From NCBI GenBank assembly GCA_947629395.1, contig CANRDQ010000008.1:1-39916 (forward strand): 39,916 bases of DNA, read 5' to 3'. This document shows, in pieces, positions 1 through 9,056 of the stretch. Position 1 is the first letter of the stretch. Every line of letters begins with the position of its first letter. A model generated the notes under the pieces. The model was not told where the DNA came from, did not search any database, and saw only the letters and a program-made list of their open reading frames with translations. A program made the position numbers and the translations under genes. This stretch comes from an uncultured Bacilli bacterium. Its GTDB lineage: Bacteria > Bacillota_I > Bacilli_A > RF39 > UBA660.

Positions 1-280
1 CACAATCACTGGACGTGGAACTGTTGTTACAGGACGTGTTGAAGGTGGACGTCATACTCCATTCTTCGCAAACTATCGTCCACAATTCTATTTCAGAACT
101 ACTGATGTAACTGGTGTTATCGAGTTACCAGCAGACGTTGAAATGGTTATGCCTGGAGATAACGTAAGCATTACAGTTGAATTAATTCATTCAATCGCTC
201 TTGAACAAGGAACTAAGTTCTCTATCCGTGAAGGTGGAAGAACAGTTGGTGCAGGTAGCGTAACTGAAATCGTTGAATAA
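1..280 (+). CDS. tuf: Elongation factor Tu, 3' part, with most of domain 2 missing
   Basis: EF-Tu is the GTPase that delivers aminoacyl-tRNA to the ribosome. The reading frame enters at base 2 and runs to TAA at 278-280. It reads [14 protein letters not shown] and then directly [15 protein letters not shown], followed by a normal domain 3 end ([15 protein letters not shown] ... [16 protein letters not shown]). In known EF-Tu proteins about 83 residues lie between GRVE and GGRHTPFF, including most of domain 2 and the start of domain 3, so the frame is an in-frame internal deletion joined near base 44. The two sides of the join are similar in intact genes (GAA-CGT-GGA and GAA-GGT-GGA), which suggests recombination between short repeats, or a misassembly. 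The upstream half lies outside the window. As it stands the product could not work as EF-Tu, and an intact copy elsewhere must be assumed. Identification is certain; the status is not. Confidence 0.85.
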   Translation, partial: TITGRGTVVTGRVEGGRHTPFFANYRPQFYFRTTDVTGVIELPADVEMVMPGDNVSITVELIHSIALEQGTKFSIREGGRTVGAGSVTEIVE

Positions 281-287
281 TTAAATT

Positions 288-313
288 AAAAGTGGCTAAA
301 GCCACTTTTTTTG
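288..313 (+). terminator. Intrinsic terminator of tuf
   Basis: The stem AAAAGTGGC / GCCACTTTT with a TAAA loop is followed by a T run, eight bases after the tuf stop codon. Confidence 0.9.
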
Positions 314-322
314 TTGAAAAAA

Positions 323-357
323 TTCATAAAAAAATAGCTATTATTTAATAGCTATTT
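323..357 (-). terminator. Intrinsic terminator of the femX-like gene
   Basis: The nine-base inverted repeat AAATAGCTA / TAGCTATTT (332-340 and 349-357) is followed on the minus strand by a U-rich run. The stem overlaps the stop codon of the femX-like gene. Confidence 0.75.
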
Positions 358-1596
358 ATCTTTTTTCTTATTTAAACTTTTATATAAATTATACGATAAT
401 GAATTTAATACTAATTCAAATTCACCAATATTTTCAACTACTATAGGATTAAAACTTAATTTCATCTCATTTAACCCTTCATATTTATTACCTTTAGAAA
501 AATCTCCAGATACAGCATTCAAATTAAAGTATTTAAGATTTTGACTATGGTAGTCTTTAATCATATTCCATTTCAATAAATAATTAGGATTTAAATGACT
601 ATATCTTTGATCAAATCCTTCAATAACTAGGTAAGCAGCATTATCATATATAATAGATAGTGCACCTCCAATAGGTAAGCCATCAGGATATTTTTTAAGT
701 AAATCAGTTGCTTCAATTAAGTTGTTTTTATACACATTAATTAATTTATCTGATTCCATTTTCATATTTAATAATTTCTTTTGTGAATCTCTATTAGCTT
801 CCTCTTGAATCTTTCGAGATAAATTATCATTATTTTCCAATTCTCTTTCATAAGATTCTTTACTATTAATAACAAATTGTTCAGTATTAAGTTTGGCATA
901 ATACAAATCAATATTAGGTTTGAATTTTTCACATAAAGTTTGATAAAATTCTATAGAACTAGCATGTTTACTTTTTATAAATTCATAAAGATCAGTAACA
1001 TTTAAATCTTTATCTTTAGTAACTTCTACACCAAACTTGATAGCCTTTTTAATTTTATGACGTGTATTTTTATTAAATTGATGATATATTTCTTTAATAT
1101 CTTGATTCAATAATACTAAAGCTTCAAATCTAGCTTTTTCATTTTCAAAATTTAAATTTTTACCTTGATAATTAAAATCAGCATTTTTCAAATTAGCCAT
1201 AATAATATTAACATCATTATTAATATTAATCATATTTCCATTATTATCCTTGATATTAGCAGGAATATATGGATCTATTTTTAAATACATAAAACCTTGT
1301 TTACCAAGTAAAGAACGTAACCTATCAGTAAATTCTTTTACTAAGAAGGATTTATCATAATCAAATAATAAACCTCTTGGAGCATAAGCATATTTATTAT
1401 TCATAAATACTTCTTTATATAAAATAAGTGAAGCTCCTATCAATGTTTCTGTCTCATCAATAATACCTAGATAATGAACATTCCATCCAAATTCTGCCAT
1501 AGTACTACCGTATGCAGAAGACTGGTAATAACTTCTATATTTATGCTTTTTAGCATAATTATCAAACTCTGTTGGTTGTAAAGTAATAATTTTCAT
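352..1596 (-). CDS. FemABX-family peptidyltransferase (lipid II interpeptide bridge synthesis)
   Basis: Members of this family use aminoacyl-tRNA to add amino acids to the side chain of the peptidoglycan precursor at the inner face of the membrane. The 414-residue protein has the family build: two GNAT-like halves (first half with YYQSSAYGSTMAEFGW near residues 26-41, second with LPIGGALSIIYDNAAYLVIEG) and a charged helical insertion around residues 235-300 that resembles the tRNA-synthetase-like coiled-coil arm of FemA. The ATG at 1594-1596 is chosen because a GGTGGAGGA ribosome-binding site lies just upstream; the 65 codons of open frame before it have no such site. It is transcribed away from murD and has its own promoter and terminator. 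Which residue is added (Ala, Ser or Gly) cannot be read from the sequence. The family is clear; the exact member (FemA, FemX, MurM) is not. Confidence 0.9.
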   Translation of the reverse strand: MKIITLQPTEFDNYAKKHKYRSYYQSSAYGSTMAEFGWNVHYLGIIDETETLIGASLILYKEVFMNNKYAYAPRGLLFDYDKSFLVKEFTDRLRSLLGKQGFMYLKIDPYIPANIKDNNGNMININNDVNIIMANLKNADFNYQGKNLNFENEKARFEALVLLNQDIKEIYHQFNKNTRHKIKKAIKFGVEVTKDKDLNVTDLYEFIKSKHASSIEFYQTLCEKFKPNIDLYYAKLNTEQFVINSKESYERELENNDNLSRKIQEEANRDSQKKLLNMKMESDKLINVYKNNLIEATDLLKKYPDGLPIGGALSIIYDNAAYLVIEGFDQRYSHLNPNYLLKWNMIKDYHSQNLKYFNLNAVSGDFSKGNKYEGLNEMKLSFNPIVVENIGEFELVLNSLSYNLYKSLNKKKDK

Positions 1597-1626
1597 ACAC
1601 AATCCTCCACCTTTTATTCTAGGTTT

Positions 1627-1632
1627 ATTATA
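1627..1632 (-). promoter_or_regulatory. Extended -10 promoter of the femX-like gene
   Basis: On the minus strand the sequence reads TGCTATAAT, an extended -10 box, about 30 bases ahead of the start codon. No good -35 box is seen. It lies back to back with the murD promoter. Confidence 0.65.
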
Positions 1633-1681
1633 GCACACATTTAACCTAATTAAAATAGTTTTTATTTGTAAAGTTTTATAG

Positions 1682-1687
1682 TATAAT
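1682..1687 (+). promoter_or_regulatory. -10 box of the murD operon
   Basis: A perfect TATAAT lies 18 bases before the murD ATG, with AGGAGGG in between (1697-1702 region). Transcription would start only a few bases before the ribosome-binding site, so the 5' leader is very short. The -35 region is weak. Confidence 0.6.
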
Positions 1688-1705
1688 ACAACTATAGGAG
1701 GGAAT

Positions 1706-3052
1706 ATGTTCGAGAATAAAAAAATTTTAATTTTAGGCTTTGGTCGTAGTGGTTCGGCAGCAGCAGAGTTTTTAATTAAAAGAAATAACACTGTTATTTT
1801 AAATGATTCTAAACCTGAAGAAACACATAATCCAGAACAAATCGCAAATTTAAAAAAATTAGGTGTAGAATTTGTTTTTGGTAGTTCTCCAGAAAATTTA
1901 TTAGATGATACCTTTGATTATTTTATAAAAAATCCTGGTGTACCAATAGATCATCCCTACGTATTAAAAGCAAAAGAATTAGGAATAGAAGTAATAAATG
2001 AAGTAGAAATGGCCTACCGTTTGTTACCTGAAAATGTAACTTTAATTGGTATTACAGGTACTAATGGAAAGACAACTACAACAACACTCACTTATGAGTT
2101 TGTAAAAGCAGCCTTTCCTGAAAAAACCAAATTAGTTGGGAATATAGGAATACCATTTTGTAGTATTTTAAATGATATAAAAGATGATGACTATTTAGTA
2201 ATGGAAGTATCTTGTCAACAGCTAGAAAACTTATCCACTTATAAACCTCACATAGGAGTACTTACTAATATTAGTCCCGCTCATATTGATTTTATGCATA
2301 CCTATGAACATTATAAAGAAGTAAAACAAAGATTATTTCAAAATCAAACAAAAGAAGATATAGCTATTGTCAATATAGAGAATGAAGAAGCCACTAATTT
2401 AACTAAAAATATAAAGGCTCAAACTAAATATTTTTCTAGTATAAATGAAATTAATGGTTGTTATGTAAAAGATAATTATATTTATTATTATGATAATCCT
2501 GTTGTTAGTTTAGATGATATCAAAATACCAGGACAACATAACTTAGAAAATATTATGGCTGCGATAATGGTTGCGAAAGAATTAGATATTTCTAATGATA
2601 TTATTGCCAAAGTATTAATTAATTTTAGAGGAGTAGAACACCGTCTAGAATATGTTGATACTGTAAATAATGTAATGTATTATAATGATACTGAAGCAAC
2701 TAACATTAAGTGTACACAAATAGCTTTAGCGTCATTTACAAAACCAACTATAGTTATTCTAGGAGGTCTTGAAAGAGGACAAGTTTTAGAAGATTTAACT
2801 CCATTTATGGATAATGTTAAAGCTATAATAGCTATAGGACAATGCCGAGATCGTATTTTAGAATATGGAAAAAGTATTAATAAAGAAACTTATTCATTTG
2901 AATTTCTAAAAGATGGTTTTAAAAAATGTGTTGAAATATCACAACCTGGAGATGTAGTATTATTAAGTCCCGCTACCGCATCATGGGATCAATATAAAGA
3001 ATGTGAAGAAAGAGGACAAGAATTTAAAGATTTAGTAAAGGAGATAAAATAA
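1706..3052 (+). CDS. murD: UDP-N-acetylmuramoyl-L-alanine--D-glutamate ligase
   Basis: MurD adds D-glutamate to UDP-MurNAc-L-Ala in the cytoplasm, the second amino-acid addition of peptidoglycan precursor synthesis. The 448-residue protein has normal family length. It begins with a Rossmann-like domain (ILGFGRSGSAAAEFL, residues 8-22) and then the Mur-ligase ATP site GITGTNGKTTTTT near residues 114-126, followed by the central region with EVSCQQLE and HIDFMHTYEHY, and the C-terminal ligase domain with FRGVEHRLEYV and YYNDTEATN. It has an AGGAGGG ribosome-binding site. Its TAA is followed with no gap by the enolase ATG, so the two genes are surely co-transcribed. In most Bacillota murD sits in the dcw cluster, so its place at the head of the eno-secG-rnr-smpB group is unusual. 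Confidence in function is high. Confidence 0.97.
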   Translation: MFENKKILILGFGRSGSAAAEFLIKRNNTVILNDSKPEETHNPEQIANLKKLGVEFVFGSSPENLLDDTFDYFIKNPGVPIDHPYVLKAKELGIEVINEVEMAYRLLPENVTLIGITGTNGKTTTTTLTYEFVKAAFPEKTKLVGNIGIPFCSILNDIKDDDYLVMEVSCQQLENLSTYKPHIGVLTNISPAHIDFMHTYEHYKEVKQRLFQNQTKEDIAIVNIENEEATNLTKNIKAQTKYFSSINEINGCYVKDNYIYYYDNPVVSLDDIKIPGQHNLENIMAAIMVAKELDISNDIIAKVLINFRGVEHRLEYVDTVNNVMYYNDTEATNIKCTQIALASFTKPTIVILGGLERGQVLEDLTPFMDNVKAIIAIGQCRDRILEYGKSINKETYSFEFLKDGFKKCVEISQPGDVVLLSPATASWDQYKECEERGQEFKDLVKEIK

Positions 3053-4279
<1,227 letters not shown>

Positions 4280-4341
4280 AATATTGATTATTTTGGAAAA
4301 ATATGATACTATAATGACATTGTTTGGAGGGATTAGATATA

Positions 4342-4557
4342 ATGGAAATAGCCCTATTGATCATATCAATATTATTAATAGTAATTGTGCTATTACAAAG
4401 TGGAAAAGCAGAAGATGCCGCTAAAATAATATCTGGAAGTAATTCCGATTTATTTAGCCAAAGAAAAGAAAGAGGTTCTGAATTAGTTATTACTAGAATT
4501 ACTTATGTTTTAGGATTCTTATTCTTTGCTATTTGCTTTTTAACAGCGCTTATGTAA
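4342..4557 (+). CDS. secG: Preprotein translocase subunit SecG
   Basis: SecG is the small subunit of the SecYEG protein-export channel in the membrane. The 71-residue protein has two hydrophobic segments (residues 3-20 and 52-69), with the conserved LLQSGKAEDAAKIISG stretch between them, which fits the SecG family. The ATG at 4342 is chosen over an upstream in-frame TTG at 4324, because that TTG is part of the GGAGG ribosome-binding site (4326-4330). A TATAAT at 4310-4315 suggests its own promoter in the gap after eno, and a hairpin terminator follows it. It sits in the conserved eno-secG-rnr order. Confidence 0.92.
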   Translation: MEIALLIISILLIVIVLLQSGKAEDAAKIISGSNSDLFSQRKERGSELVITRITYVLGFLFFAICFLTALM

Positions 4558-4565
4558 AAATATAT

Positions 4566-4590
4566 AAACCTCATTATGTGAGGTTTTTTT
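4566..4590 (+). terminator. Intrinsic terminator of secG
   Basis: The stem AAACCTCA / TGAGGTTT is followed by a T run. Confidence 0.9.
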
Positions 4591-4662
4591 ATTGTTATAA
4601 TCTATATACAAAAAAAATAAAAAATGATAAAATGGTTATAATATAAAGAGGTGCTGGTAGAT

Positions 4663-6813
4663 ATGAAAGAAAAAATATTAGACTTATTAAAACAAGAAAA
4701 AAAAGCTTTATCTATTTACGATATCCAAAGCAAATTAGAACTAACTAATCTCTTAGATGTTAAAAAAATGGGAGATGTTTTACGTCAATTGGAAGATGAT
4801 TGTATTATTTATCATACTAATAAAGATCGATATATGTTAATAGAAGATAGCCACTTAAAAAAAGGAGTTATGCGTGTTAACAAAAAAGGTTTTGGTTTTG
4901 TAGTAGTAGATTCTTTAGATGAAGATATTTATATAAATGAAGATAATATGAATGGTGCCATTCATGATGATGTTGTTTTAGTAGAAGTTACTAGTAAACT
5001 AAATACTGATAGAATTGAAGGTAGAGTATTAAAAATTGTTGAAAGAAAGAAACAACAATATATAGGAGAATACTATGTTAGAAATGGCAAAGGTCATATC
5101 TTACTAGATGATAATAAAGTTAAACTTAATATAGAAATACCAAAGGAAAAATCTTTAAATGCTGTAGATGGACATAAAGTAGTAGTTAAATTAGGTAAAA
5201 GATTAAATGGTAACACTAAATATGAAGGTGAAGTCGTAGAGATTATTGGACATAAGAATGATCCAGGAGTAGATATCTTATCTATAGTTTATAAGTATAA
5301 TATTCCTACAGATTTTCCAGAAGAAGTAAAAGAAGAAGTTAAAAATCTTCCTATGGAAGTAACAGAAAAAGATATAGTAGGTAGAAAAGATTTAAGAGAT
5401 GAAGTCATCTTTACTATTGATGGTGATGATACTAAAGATATAGATGATGCTATCTCAATAAAGAAATTAAAAAATGGTCATTATGAATTAGGTGTTCATA
5501 TTGCTGATGTTTCTTACTATGTTCAAGAAGGAACACCTCTCGATAAAGAAGCTTTAGAAAGAGGAACAAGTGTATATCTAGTAGATAGAGTTATACCAAT
5601 GTTACCACATGAATTGTCTAATGGAATTTGTTCTTTGAATCCAAATGAGGATAGATTAGCTATTTCTTGTGTTATGGAAATAGATGAGAATGGAAAAACA
5701 GTAGATTATGATATTTTTGAAAGTGTTATTCGTTCTCGTATTCAAATGACTTATAATAAAGTTAATCAAATTTTAGAGAAAGATACTATTCCAGAAGGTT
5801 ATGAAGATTTCGCAGATGATTTAAGATTAATGGAAGAATTAGCTAAAATATTAAGAAAAGAAAAAGTAGGTCGTGGTTACATAGACTTTGAAATAGATGA
5901 AGCTAAAATATATGTAGATGAAAACTGTGTACCTACAGAAATAGGACTTAGAAATAGAGGTACAGGGGAATGTTTAATCGAAGATTTTATGATTGCCGCT
6001 AATGAATGTGTAGCATCTCATATCTTTTATATGAATTTACCATTTATATATCGTGTTCATGAGCAACCAAAAGAAGAAAAAATAAGAAACTTTTTAGGTT
6101 TTGTATCAAGTTTAGGTTATCAAGTAAATGGGAATATTAAAGATCCTACTCCAAAGACTATTCAAAAAATCATAAAATCATTAGATGACAAACCTGAATT
6201 CAAAATATTATCATCATTATTATTAAGAAGTATGCAAAAAGCTGAATATAGACCAGAAAATATTGGACACTATGGACTTGGAAGTAAATGTTATACACAT
6301 TTTACCTCTCCAATTAGACGTTATCCAGATACAACAGTTCATAGATTACTTAGAACCTATTTATTTTCTAAAAACTTAAACAGAGATACTCTTAAACATT
6401 GGGAAGAAAAATTAGTATATATAGCTATGCAATCTTCAGAACGTGAAAGAGCCAGTGTCGACTGTGAACGTGAAGTTGAAGATATGAAAATGGCAGAATA
6501 TATGGAAAAACATATAGGAGAAGAATTTGAAGGTATGATTTCTTCAGTAACTAATTTTGGTATGTTTGTTCAATTAGATAATTTAATAGAAGGACTAGTT
6601 CCTCTTCGTGAAATGAAAGGTTTCTATCATTATGATGAAGAACACATGACCTTAACAGAAGAGAAAACAAAATTAAAATATACCATAGGAGAAAGAGTGG
6701 TAGTTAAAGTATTAAGAGCTTCAAAAGAAGAAAAAACAATTGACTTTGAAGTACTAAAAAAAGTAGATAATACTGATAATAATACTAACACAAATAAAAA
6801 AACTAATAATTAA
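4663..6813 (+). CDS. rnr: Ribonuclease R
   Basis: RNase R is a 3'-to-5' exoribonuclease that degrades structured RNA and works with SmpB and tmRNA in removing faulty mRNA. The 716-residue protein has a winged-helix-like N-terminus (residues 1-65), cold-shock-type OB folds (from about 66, GVMRVNKKGFGFVVVD), the RNB catalytic domain with the four metal-binding Asp in DGDDTKDIDDA (from about residue 253) and HFTSPIRRYPDTTVHR (about 546-561), and a C-terminal S1 domain (EGMISSVTNFGMFVQLD). A short Asn/Thr/Lys tail ends it. The ATG at 4663 is chosen because AGAGGTG lies before it; an upstream in-frame GTG at 4651 is part of that site. A TATAAT lies at 4637-4642. A divergent second copy of the family lies at 30631-32943. 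Confidence 0.96.
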   Translation: MKEKILDLLKQEKKALSIYDIQSKLELTNLLDVKKMGDVLRQLEDDCIIYHTNKDRYMLIEDSHLKKGVMRVNKKGFGFVVVDSLDEDIYINEDNMNGAIHDDVVLVEVTSKLNTDRIEGRVLKIVERKKQQYIGEYYVRNGKGHILLDDNKVKLNIEIPKEKSLNAVDGHKVVVKLGKRLNGNTKYEGEVVEIIGHKNDPGVDILSIVYKYNIPTDFPEEVKEEVKNLPMEVTEKDIVGRKDLRDEVIFTIDGDDTKDIDDAISIKKLKNGHYELGVHIADVSYYVQEGTPLDKEALERGTSVYLVDRVIPMLPHELSNGICSLNPNEDRLAISCVMEIDENGKTVDYDIFESVIRSRIQMTYNKVNQILEKDTIPEGYEDFADDLRLMEELAKILRKEKVGRGYIDFEIDEAKIYVDENCVPTEIGLRNRGTGECLIEDFMIAANECVASHIFYMNLPFIYRVHEQPKEEKIRNFLGFVSSLGYQVNGNIKDPTPKTIQKIIKSLDDKPEFKILSSLLLRSMQKAEYRPENIGHYGLGSKCYTHFTSPIRRYPDTTVHRLLRTYLFSKNLNRDTLKHWEEKLVYIAMQSSERERASVDCEREVEDMKMAEYMEKHIGEEFEGMISSVTNFGMFVQLDNLIEGLVPLREMKGFYHYDEEHMTLTEEKTKLKYTIGERVVVKVLRASKEEKTIDFEVLKKVDNTDNNTNTNKKTNN

Positions 6814-6843
6814 AAACAACTTGTACCGTTAGGAGGTTAGGTT

Positions 6844-7281
6844 ATGGAAATATTTAATAGAAAAGCTAAACATGATTATTTTATAGATGATCAAATAGAA
6901 TGTGGTATTGTTTTAACAGGAACAGAAATAAAGTCCATTAGAAATGGAAGTTGTAATATTAAAGATAGTTATGCCATTATTAAAAATAATGAATGTTTTA
7001 TCTTGAATATGTTTATTTCTCCATACAAACAAGGAAATATTTTTAATCATAATGAAACTAGAACTAGAAAGTTATTATTACATAAAAAAGAAATTCAAAA
7101 GTTAGAAGAAAAAGTTAAATTAAAAGGTATCACTTTAGTACCCTTAAAAGTTTATTTTAAAGATAGTAGAGCTAAAGTACTTTTAGGAATTTGTCGTGGT
7201 CGTAAAGATTATGACAAAAGAAATATGATTAAAGAAAGAGATTTACAAAGAGAAGTAGCAAAGAGTTTAAAAAATTATTAA
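6844..7281 (+). CDS. smpB: SsrA-binding protein SmpB
   Basis: SmpB binds tmRNA and brings it to stalled ribosomes for trans-translation. The 145-residue protein has the family hallmarks: KAKHDYFIDDQIECGIVLTGTEIKSIR at the start, NIKDSYA, an SPYKQGNIFNH segment, RTRKLLLHKKEI, GITLVPLKVYF, and the basic C-terminal tail GRKDYDKRNMIKERD that enters the ribosomal mRNA channel. It has a strong TTAGGAGGTTAG ribosome-binding site. It lies 30 bases after rnr and 49 bases before tmRNA, its partner. Confidence 0.97.
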   Translation: MEIFNRKAKHDYFIDDQIECGIVLTGTEIKSIRNGSCNIKDSYAIIKNNECFILNMFISPYKQGNIFNHNETRTRKLLLHKKEIQKLEEKVKLKGITLVPLKVYFKDSRAKVLLGICRGRKDYDKRNMIKERDLQREVAKSLKNY

Positions 7282-7290
7282 ACTCTTTTC
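7261..7290 (+). terminator. Possible weak terminator at the end of smpB
   Basis: The ten-base inverted repeat AAGAGTTTAA / TTAAACTCTT (7261-7270 and 7278-7287) covers the last codons and the stop codon of smpB. The following T run is short, so termination may be partial. Confidence 0.5.
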
Positions 7291-7313
7291 ATCTAGAAAA
7301 AAACAGTAAAATA

Positions 7314-7322
7314 TGGTATAAT
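7314..7322 (+). promoter_or_regulatory. Extended -10 promoter of ssrA
   Basis: TGGTATAAT is an extended -10 box that ends eight bases before the first base of mature tmRNA. Confidence 0.75.
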
Positions 7323-7330
7323 ACAGACAT

Positions 7331-7703
7331 GGGGCTGATTTGGGTTCGACGGAAATATTAGAGCATAGATGGCAAGTCGAATGCCTACGTCACAGGTACA
7401 AAAAAATAAATGCAAACAAAGTTAAAAATGTACTAGCTAATTTAGGAAAAGCTCCTGAATTAACTTTTGCCTAGTTGAAAGGTGTACGCTTTCTTTAATC
7501 TTTGCTTACGTAGATTTTAGAGAGTTCAATTTTAGTAAGATATATCCTAATTTTGTCGAGAGTTAGGACGAATTTTTAGACTAGTTTATTTACTTGGTCG
7601 TTAACTACTTGGTAGATAAATGATAATAATTAGTTAACTAAACTTGTAGAGGTTTATGTAGCTGTATTTTCGGACAGGAGTTCAATTCTCCTCAGCTCCA
7701 CCA
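7331..7703 (+). ncRNA. ssrA: Transfer-messenger RNA (tmRNA)
   Basis: tmRNA rescues stalled ribosomes by acting as alanyl-tRNA and then as a short mRNA that tags the unfinished protein for breakdown. The 5' end GGGGCUGAUUUGGGUUCGACGG and the 3' end GAGUUCAAUUCUCCUCAGCUCCACCA are the family signatures. The seven-base acceptor stem pairs GGGGCUG with CAGCUCC (one G-U), and CCA is encoded. The length is 373 bases. The tag frame lies at 7412-7474 and is followed by pseudoknot-rich sequence. It lies directly after smpB. Confidence 0.97.
7412..7474 (+). other. tmRNA tag-peptide reading frame
   Basis: Reading from the resume codon GCA at 7412 gives 20 residues that begin ANKVKN and end PELTFA, then TAG at 7472-7474. 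With the alanine carried by tmRNA itself, the tag would be 21 residues. The end LTFA differs from the LAA end typical of B. subtilis and E. coli. The start is inferred from the GCA-AAC context common in tmRNAs. Confidence 0.75.
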
Positions 7704-7882
7704 TATTGATAATAAACTCGAATATTTCGGGTTCAAATATAAAGCATACTTGATAAAAACACGTTTCTACATTAAACTGTATTTGTCAAGGAAACTTGCA
7801 TAAAATAAAAAAGGAAGACTTAACTTCGCGAGTTGAGCACTTACCTAAATGGGTTAAGCACTTAATCTATTCTGATACGAAT
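7704..7882 (+). other. Gene-free stretch with several hairpins between tmRNA and the next terminator
   Basis: No open frame is seen here. Several stems can be drawn. AACTCGAA / TTCGGGTT lies at 7715-7733. A longer interrupted stem-loop lies at about 7750-7792, in which CTTGATAAA pairs with TTTGTCAAG and, further in, ACA with TGT and GTTT with AAAC. CTTAACT / AGTTGAG follows at about 7817-7837, and a near-direct repeat GAGCACTTA ... AAGCACTTA comes next. A strong terminator closes the stretch. It could be a long 3' trailer of tmRNA or a separate small RNA (a 6S-like RNA is one thought). I cannot assign it to a known family. Confidence 0.45.
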
Positions 7883-7914
7883 CTCATTTCTCGGACAAAG
7901 AAATGAGTTTTTTT
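7883..7914 (+). terminator. Intrinsic terminator downstream of ssrA
   Basis: The stem CTCATTTC / GAAATGAG (7883-7890 and 7900-7907) with a nine-base loop is followed by TTTTTTT. It lies 180 bases after tmRNA. Confidence 0.9.
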
Positions 7915-7995
7915 ATATGAATAAATTAACAATTAATGATAAAAGATTGTATAGATAGTAATAATATATTTGAATAGTGTTACATTATAAAAATG

Positions 7996-8004
7996 TGCTA
8001 TAAT
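7996..8004 (+). promoter_or_regulatory. Extended -10 promoter of the bile-salt-hydrolase-like gene
   Basis: TGCTATAAT lies about 38 bases before the ATG at 8043. The -35 region is poor. The gap 7915-7995 holds nothing else that I recognise. Confidence 0.65.
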
Positions 8005-8042
8005 AAATTATATCTATTAAGATAGAAAGAAGGTAAATAATT

Positions 8043-9017
8043 ATGTGTACTGCAATAACTTATAATACAAAAGATCATTATTTTGGAAGAAATTTTGATT
8101 TAGAATATTCATATAAAGAAACTGTGACAATAACACCTAGAAATTATCCTCTTAAATTTAGAAAAGTAGAAGATATAAATAATCATTATGCTCTAATTGG
8201 TATGGCATATGTTGAAGATAATTACCCACTTTATTATGATGCTATTAACGAAAAAGGATTAGGAATGGCAGGACTTAATTTTCCTGATAATGCCGACTAT
8301 AAAAATTTAGAAGACAATAAAGATAATATTGCTTCTTTTGAGTTTATTCCTTGGGTTTTAGGACAATGTGCAAATATTGCTGAGGTAAAACAACTCTTAA
8401 ACAATATTAATATAGCTAATCTAAATTTTAGTGATAACCTACCCGCATCACCTTTACATTGGATTATTTCTGATAGTAATAATTCTATAACTGTTGAAAG
8501 TGTTAAAGAAGGTTTGAAAATATATGATAATCCAGTAGGTGTTTTAACTAATAATCCCACTTTTGATATTCAAATGTTCAATTTAAATAATTATATGAAT
8601 TTGTCTATTGAACAACCTAATAATAATTTTTCTAAAAAGTTAAATTTTCAAAAATATAGTCGTGGTATGGGTGCTTTAGGATTGCCTGGAGATTTATCAT
8701 CATCCTCAAGATTTGTTAAAGCTACATTTACAAAAATGAATTCTTTATCAGGCGATTCTGAATCAGAAAGTATTAGTCAATTTTTCCATATTTTAGGTTC
8801 AGTAGATCAACAAAGAGGTTGTGTTCATATGGGAGAAGATAAATATGAAATAACTATTTATAGTTCTTGTTGTAATTTAGATAAAGGTATATATTACTAT
8901 ACTACATATGAAAATAGTCAAATTACCGCAGTTGATATGTACAAAGAAGATTTAGATAGTAACAAACTAATAAGTTATGACTTAATAAAAGGACAACAAA
9001 TATTTAGCCAAAACTAA
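8043..9017 (+). CDS. Choloylglycine hydrolase family protein (probable bile salt hydrolase)
   Basis: This N-terminal-nucleophile amidase family removes glycine or taurine from conjugated bile salts in the cytoplasm; some members instead cut penicillin V or N-acyl homoserine lactones. The 324-residue protein starts MCTAITY, so Cys2 becomes the nucleophile after Met removal. The expected active-site residues are all present: Arg16 and Asp19 (GRNFDLE), Asn79 (GLNFP), Asn170/171 (VLTNNP) and Arg223 (SSSSRFVKA), matching Cys2, Arg18, Asp21, Asn82, Asn175 and Arg228 of the C. perfringens enzyme. No signal peptide is seen. AGAAGG precedes the ATG. It stands alone with its own promoter. Bile salt hydrolase is favoured because the DNA looks gut-derived, but substrate preference within the family cannot be read by eye. 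Confidence 0.87.
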   Translation: MCTAITYNTKDHYFGRNFDLEYSYKETVTITPRNYPLKFRKVEDINNHYALIGMAYVEDNYPLYYDAINEKGLGMAGLNFPDNADYKNLEDNKDNIASFEFIPWVLGQCANIAEVKQLLNNINIANLNFSDNLPASPLHWIISDSNNSITVESVKEGLKIYDNPVGVLTNNPTFDIQMFNLNNYMNLSIEQPNNNFSKKLNFQKYSRGMGALGLPGDLSSSSRFVKATFTKMNSLSGDSESESISQFFHILGSVDQQRGCVHMGEDKYEITIYSSCCNLDKGIYYYTTYENSQITAVDMYKEDLDSNKLISYDLIKGQQIFSQN

Positions 9018-9022
9018 AGATG

Positions 9023-9031
9023 TGATATAAT
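9023..9031 (+). promoter_or_regulatory. Extended -10 promoter of the gene at 9057
   Basis: TGATATAAT lies 25 bases before the start codon, in the short gap after the bile-salt-hydrolase-like gene. Confidence 0.6.
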
Positions 9032-9056
9032 TTAGTTGAAAGTATAAGGTGAGATT

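Noticed and set aside
7715..7740. GGGTTCAAAT motif like a tRNA T-loop after tmRNA
   Set aside because: The matching stem, anticodon arm and acceptor do not exist, so it is not a tRNA; the bases are part of a simple hairpin.
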